NCBI RefSeq assembly: GCF_002885955.2
Contig: NZ_POQS01000003.1
Span: forward strand, 520,208-584,207
DNA: 64,000 nucleotides
Origin: Achromobacter pulmonis
GTDB lineage: Bacteria > Pseudomonadota > Gammaproteobacteria > Burkholderiales > Burkholderiaceae_B
Direction: 5' to 3'
Below the pieces are notes generated by a model that worked only from the letters and a program-made list of their open reading frames with translations, made no database searches and had not been told where the DNA came from. The position numbers were made by a program, and so were the translations under genes. Below, in pieces: positions 59,871 to 64,000 of the stretch (the stretch's first letter is position 1; each line of letters opens with the position of its first letter).

Positions 59871-61646
59871 TCAGTTGGCCAGGCTGCGGCGGCGCAGCCG
59901 GTCGGCCAGCCAGATCAGCACGGCAATGAAGATGAAAAGGCAGGTCGAGACCGCGGCGATCACGGGCGAGATCTGCAGGGTCACTTCGTCCCAGAACTGT
60001 TTGGGCAGCGTGGCGTTCAGGCCGCCGGACGCGAACAGGGCGATGGTCAGTTCGTCGAACGAGGTGGCGAAGGCGAACAGGAACGACGACATCAGGCCCG
60101 CGCCCAGGATCGGGAAGGTGACGAAGCGCAGCGTGGCCCAGGGGCTGGCGCCCAGGCTTTGCGCCGCCAGGTCCAGCCGCGTGTCGTAGTTGCGCAGCAC
60201 GGCCATCATGGTGATCACCACGTAGGGCACGGCGACGACGGTGTGCGCCAGGATCAGGCCGACGGCCGACCCCACCAGGCCGACGCGGGCGAAGAAATAG
60301 AACATGCCCACGGCGATGATCATGCGCGGCACCACGATGGGCGACAGCACGAAGGCCAGCATGGCCGACTTGCCGCGCATGTTGGCGCGCACCAGCAGGA
60401 ACGCGGCCGGGGTGCCGATCAGCATGGCCAGCAGGCCGGTGCCCACGCCGACGATGAGCGAACGGGTGATCGCCTGCATCCACACGGGCGAGGTGAACAT
60501 CTGTTCGTACCATTGCAGCGAGAAGCCCTTGGGCGGCCAGGTCAGGCCCGAGCCGGCATCGAACGACAGCGGGATCATCAGGAAGGCCGGCGCCGACAGG
60601 AAGGCCAGCACCAGCAGCACGATCCACCACAGCGTGCGCGACTGGCCGGTGCCCGACACCGAGCGCCGCAGGCGTCCGGGCAGGAGGCCGAACAGGCGGT
60701 CCGAGACGTCGGCCAGCAGCGTCAGCGCCGCGTCGCCGGCGCGCCGGCCCAGGCCCGCCCGGCCCGAGGCGCGCACGCGGGTCGAGGCGGCGCCGGTCAT
60801 GGTCGACAGGCCCAGCACCTTGTCGTAGATGGCGAACACCACCAGCACGACCACCAGCAGCAGCACCGACACCGCGCCGGCGAATTCCCAGTTCATGGTC
60901 TGCTGGACCTGGTCGATGATGATCTGGGTGATCATCGTTTCCTTGCGCCCGCCCAGCAGGGCCGGCGTAATGAAGAAGCCGATGGCGGTCACGAACACCA
61001 TGATGGCGGCGGCGGCCACGCCGGGCATGGACAAGGGGAAGTAGATCTTCCAGAACGCCGTGCCGGGACGCGCGCCCAGCGTGGAAGCGGCGCGCGGCAG
61101 GTTGCGGTCGATGTTTTCCATGACGGACAGCATCGTCAGCACCGCCAGCGGCATCAGCGCGTGCACCATGCCCACCAGCACGCTGCCGAAGTTGTAGAGC
61201 AGGTTGGCCGGCGCATCCAGGATGCCCAGCGCCTGCAGCAGCTGGTTGACCACGCCGTTACGGCCCAGCAGCACCACCCAGGCGAAGGTGCGCACCAGGA
61301 AGCTGGTCCAGAAGGACAGCAGCACCCAGAACAGCAGCGAGGTCTTGCGCCGCGCCGACAGGCTGGAGATCAGGTAGGCCACGGGGTAGCCCGCGACCAC
61401 CGAGAAGAACGTGGTCCACAGCGAGATCTTCAGCGTGATCAGCAGCACGTTCACGTACACGGATGAGTCGAAGAGCCGCTGGTACTGCGTCAGCGAAAAG
61501 CCCTGGTCGCCGTAGACGCTCAACAGCAGCAGCTGGCCCACCGGGTAGATGAGCAGCACCAGCAGCAGCACGACCAGCGGCGCCGCCATCAGGAAGTGGC
61601 GGCGGCCCTGGCCCATGCGCTTGCGGGGAGTGGCGAGGGTCGTCAT
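59871..61646 (-). CDS. Fused spermidine/putrescine-type ABC permease (PotB-PotC fusion)
   Basis: This 591-residue protein is two permeases in one chain. The N half (about 1-290) has six TM segments and the EAA loop LPRAASTLGARPGTAFWKI; the C half (about 335-590) repeats the fold with its EAA loop LDLAAQSLGASPWATLRFV. A ~45-residue linker rich in Arg/Gly/Ala joins them. PotB and PotC are normally separate genes. It lies 4 bp from the ATPase gene and would give the whole channel from one polypeptide. Confidence 0.92.
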   Translation of the reverse strand: MTTLATPRKRMGQGRRHFLMAAPLVVLLLVLLIYPVGQLLLLSVYGDQGFSLTQYQRLFDSSVYVNVLLITLKISLWTTFFSVVAGYPVAYLISSLSARRKTSLLFWVLLSFWTSFLVRTFAWVVLLGRNGVVNQLLQALGILDAPANLLYNFGSVLVGMVHALMPLAVLTMLSVMENIDRNLPRAASTLGARPGTAFWKIYFPLSMPGVAAAAIMVFVTAIGFFITPALLGGRKETMITQIIIDQVQQTMNWEFAGAVSVLLLVVVLVVFAIYDKVLGLSTMTGAASTRVRASGRAGLGRRAGDAALTLLADVSDRLFGLLPGRLRRSVSGTGQSRTLWWIVLLVLAFLSAPAFLMIPLSFDAGSGLTWPPKGFSLQWYEQMFTSPVWMQAITRSLIVGVGTGLLAMLIGTPAAFLLVRANMRGKSAMLAFVLSPIVVPRMIIAVGMFYFFARVGLVGSAVGLILAHTVVAVPYVVITMMAVLRNYDTRLDLAAQSLGASPWATLRFVTFPILGAGLMSSFLFAFATSFDELTIALFASGGLNATLPKQFWDEVTLQISPVIAAVSTCLFIFIAVLIWLADRLRRRSLAN

Positions 61647-61650
61647 GGGC

Positions 61651-62739
61651 TTACTCCGGGATGGCGACGGCGTCGGCGGCCTGCCAGCTGACCGACAACG
61701 GCTGGCCGATGGCGTACTGCTCGGCCTGCCGCTGCGTCGGATGGGCGGCGACGATGGGCGCCGCGTCGGCCACGCCCGTGTCCAGGTAGAGCTTGGTCAG
61801 GCTGCCGGTGACCATGACGTCCAGCAGCTTGCCGCCCAGGGCCGGGCCCTGGGCGCCGGCCCCGCTCACGCGCAGGTTCTGCGGGCGCAGCATCACGGTG
61901 ACCTTCTGGCCGGCGCGCAGCGGCGCGCCATTGGACAGCGCGGGGCCGGTCACGCCTTGGTGTTCCAGCCTGACCGAGACGGTGTCGCCATCCGCCGATT
62001 CGACCACGCCCCGCAGCAGATTGGATTCGCCCAGGAAGTCGGCCACGAACAGGGTGCGCGGGCGGAAGTACAGGTCGGCCGGCGTGCCCAGCTGTTCGAT
62101 CGCGCCGCCGTTCATCAGGCAGATGCGGTCGGACATGGTCATCGCCTCTTCCTGGTCGTGCGTCACGTAGACGATGGTCGTGCCCAGTTCGCGGTGGATG
62201 CGCTTGATCTCCAGCTGCATCTGGTCGCGCAGCTTCTTGTCCAGCGCGCCCAGCGGTTCGTCCATCAGGATGATGGCGGGGCGGTAGACCATGCAGCGCG
62301 CCAGCGCGATGCGCTGCTGCTGGCCGCCGGACAGTTCGCGCGGCAGGCGCGCCGCGACGTGCGGCAGGCGCACCATCTCCAGCGCCTCCATCGCGCGGCG
62401 GCGCGCTTCGGCCGCCGGCACCTTGCGCATCTTCAGCGGGAACGCGATGTTCTCTTCGATGCTCATGTGCGGGAACAGCGCGTAGTTCTGGAACACCATG
62501 CCGATGTCGCGTTCGTACGGCGCGCCGTAGGTCACGTCGACGCCGTCGATCAGCACCTGGCCCTCGTCGGGCTGGGCCAGGCCCGCGATCAGGCTCAGCA
62601 GGGTGGTCTTGCCGGAGCCGGACGGCCCCAGCAGCGTCAGGAATTCGCCGCGCGCGACGTCCAGGTGGGTGGGGGCCAGGGCGACGAAGTCGCCATAGCG
62701 TTTGCCCAGGCCCGAGATTTGCAGATTGGAGGAGGACAT
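61651..62739 (-). CDS. Spermidine/putrescine-type ABC transporter ATPase (PotA-like)
   Basis: A 362-residue ATPase. Walker A GPSGSGKTT, signature [14 protein letters not shown], Walker B IILMDEPLGALD and H-loop VTHDQEEAM are all intact. The C-terminal ~120 residues form the TOBE regulatory domain. The ATG at 62739 has AGGAGG... on the coding strand just before MSSSNLQ, and the usual start of the family follows. It powers the fused permease downstream. Confidence 0.92.
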   Translation of the reverse strand: MSSSNLQISGLGKRYGDFVALAPTHLDVARGEFLTLLGPSGSGKTTLLSLIAGLAQPDEGQVLIDGVDVTYGAPYERDIGMVFQNYALFPHMSIEENIAFPLKMRKVPAAEARRRAMEALEMVRLPHVAARLPRELSGGQQQRIALARCMVYRPAIILMDEPLGALDKKLRDQMQLEIKRIHRELGTTIVYVTHDQEEAMTMSDRICLMNGGAIEQLGTPADLYFRPRTLFVADFLGESNLLRGVVESADGDTVSVRLEHQGVTGPALSNGAPLRAGQKVTVMLRPQNLRVSGAGAQGPALGGKLLDVMVTGSLTKLYLDTGVADAAPIVAAHPTQRQAEQYAIGQPLSVSWQAADAVAIPE

Positions 62740-62759
62740 GATGTTCGACGAGGTAGGGA

Positions 62760-63842
62760 TTACTTCAGGACCCAGCCGTTGAAGCGCTCGATGACGTCGC
62801 GCTGCTTCTCCAGCCAGTAGGCGGCGTTGATGTGCAGGCCCGTCTTGATGTTGTCGGGGTGGGTCGGGCAATTGCGCGCCACCTCGGGCTTGATGTGGTC
62901 GAAGGCGGCGGGCTGCGTGACGCCGGCCGCGAAATACTCGACCAGCGCGGCCTGGCGCTTGGGGTCCGAGGCGAACTTGATGAATTCGCGGCAGGCGTCG
63001 GCGTTGGGCGTGCCCTTGAGGATCGACCAGTTGTCGCAACCCCAGATGTTCTGGTCCCACACGATCTCCACCGGCGCGCCGTTGGCGATGGCCGATTGCG
63101 CGCGCGACACCCAGGTGGCGATCATGTCGACCTCGCCGGAGCCCAGCATCTGCTCGACCTGGGCGCCGGTGTTCCACCACACCTCCACCGCGGGCTTGAT
63201 CTTGTCCAGGCTGGCCAGGGCGCGGTCGATGTCGCAGGGGTAGACCTTGTCGGTCGGCACGCCGTCGGCCATCAGCGCTTCCTCGATGGTGTCGAACGGA
63301 TGCTTGCGCAGGCCGCGGCGGCCCGGGATGTTCTTCACGTCCCAGAAGTCGGCCCACGACGCCGGCGCACGGCGGCCCTGGAACGCATCCTTGCGGTAGG
63401 CCAGCACGGTGGAATAGACGTTGTTGCCGACGCCATACGGCGACATGTACTGCTTGGGAATGCTGGCCACCACCGGGTCGGATTCCAGGCCGTGCTTTTC
63501 CAGGTAGACCTTGCCGCCTTCGGTCAGCATCAGGATGGCGGGCTGGCTGATCTTGGCCATGTCCCAGGTGTAGTTGCCGGTCTCCACCATGCTGCGGATC
63601 TGGGCGGTGGGCTCGGCGTTGGCCTGCACGCCCACCACCTGGATGCCGGTGGCCTCGGTGAACGGGCGGTAGAACACGGCGCCGTAGGCCTTGCTGTAGA
63701 TGCCGCCGTCGTCGCGCACGACGATGCGCTTGGAGGCCGCGCGCGACGGCGTCCAGATCATGGGCATGGCCAGGGCGGCGGCGCCGGCGGCCACGGTCTT
63801 GAGCGCGTTGCGGCGCGAGGCGTTATGGGAGATCGGTTTCAT
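62760..63842 (-). CDS. Spermidine/putrescine-type periplasmic binding protein with Tat-like leader
   Basis: A 360-residue PotD-type protein. The leader contains SRRNALK (9-15), a twin-arginine-like motif with Ala for Phe, then a hydrophobic run and cleavage near SRAAS. The mature part has IVVRDDGGIYSKAYGAVFYRPFTEATGIQV and VEQMLGSGEVDMIATWVSR. Such proteins bind polyamines or 4-carbon/5-carbon acids and amines. It is 20 bp upstream of the ATPase gene. Confidence 0.9.
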   Translation of the reverse strand: MKPISHNASRRNALKTVAAGAAALAMPMIWTPSRAASKRIVVRDDGGIYSKAYGAVFYRPFTEATGIQVVGVQANAEPTAQIRSMVETGNYTWDMAKISQPAILMLTEGGKVYLEKHGLESDPVVASIPKQYMSPYGVGNNVYSTVLAYRKDAFQGRRAPASWADFWDVKNIPGRRGLRKHPFDTIEEALMADGVPTDKVYPCDIDRALASLDKIKPAVEVWWNTGAQVEQMLGSGEVDMIATWVSRAQSAIANGAPVEIVWDQNIWGCDNWSILKGTPNADACREFIKFASDPKRQAALVEYFAAGVTQPAAFDHIKPEVARNCPTHPDNIKTGLHINAAYWLEKQRDVIERFNGWVLK

Positions 63843-63869
63843 GGAAGGCTCCTACGGATTGAGAACGGC

Positions 63870-64000
63870 TCAAGGCAGCAAGCGGCCGGGGTTGAAAAGC
63901 TGGGCGGGATCGAAAGCCTGTTTCACCGCGCGCATCATCGCCAGCTCCACCGGCGACTTGTAGTGCGCCATTTCGGCGAGCGAGCTGCGGCCCACGCCGT
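63870..64000 (-). CDS. FAD-linked oxidase, C-terminal end only
   Basis: The last 43 codons of a gene entering from the right. GVGRSSLAEMAHYKSP and FDPAQLFNPGRLLP are the C-terminal marks of the GlcD/D-lactate-dehydrogenase-type FAD-linked oxidases (the family EHGVG loop is just at the edge). These enzymes oxidise 2-hydroxy acids. It is the first visible gene of the transporter-lyase operon, 28 bp upstream of the binding-protein gene. Confidence 0.82.
   Translation of the reverse strand, partial: GVGRSSLAEMAHYKSPVELAMMRAVKQAFDPAQLFNPGRLLP

Overview
The window is about 64 kb of uniformly GC-rich, gene-dense DNA. It carries no rRNA, tRNA, insertion sequence or CRISPR array. Four stand-alone Bug-type substrate-binding proteins, an aapJQMP amino-acid transporter, two complete liv-type ABC systems and many catabolic operons point to a beta-proteobacterium of the Burkholderiales, most likely Alcaligenaceae (Bordetella/Achromobacter-like). 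This placement is inferred from gene content and style, not from a marker gene.

Layout. (1) 1-9088, minus strand: one operon running SBP-livHMGF-SDR-fused E1(alpha+beta)-VOC protein-E2 (cut by the window edge), i.e. an uptake system tied to a 2-oxo-acid dehydrogenase-type complex. A second SDR and a FadR-type GntR regulator lie divergently (9331-10849), with paired operator-like sites at 9186-9217. (2) 10856-20529, mostly household genes: a SAF-domain oxidoreductase, a HAD 5'-nucleotidase, a 2'-5' RNA ligase, cheD, ftsEX, and aapJQMP with an internal terminator. (3) 20605-32470: an atu/mcc-like acyl-CoA carboxylase pathway (carboxylase beta and alpha, acyl-CoA dehydrogenase, AtuA-like protein, hydratase). 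It uses a class III CoA-transferase and two Bug proteins, and a LysR regulator sits in the middle. (4) 45895 down to 32487, minus strand: a 13-kb gentisate-pathway operon (gentisate dioxygenase, fumarylpyruvate hydrolase, maleylpyruvate isomerase, 3-hydroxybenzoate 6-hydroxylase-like enzyme). It also contains two more FAD enzymes, two Bug proteins, a PchB-like chorismate mutase/lyase and a full liv transporter, and it faces a divergent LysR gene. (5) 46992-48120: a membrane protein and a wrecked antitoxin gene. (6) 48121-55522: a tripartite RND efflux operon with a divergent LysR regulator. (7) 55673-58585: an AI-2E-type permease, a PhyH-family dioxygenase and an IclR regulator. A 340-bp convergent spacer full of inverted repeats and a G-rich motif follows. 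(8) 58929-64000, minus strand: FAD-linked oxidase (partial), Tat-type SBP, spermidine/putrescine-type ABC transporter with a fused permease, and a DapA-family lyase.

The main theme is coupling of periplasmic capture and transport of organic acids to dedicated catabolic enzymes, each module having its own regulator (GntR, LysR, LysR, IclR). The two modules most worth experimental attention are the Atu-like cluster in (3), whose CoA-activation and uptake genes differ from the known terpenoid pathway, and the gentisate operon in (4) with its unexpected PchB-like gene.
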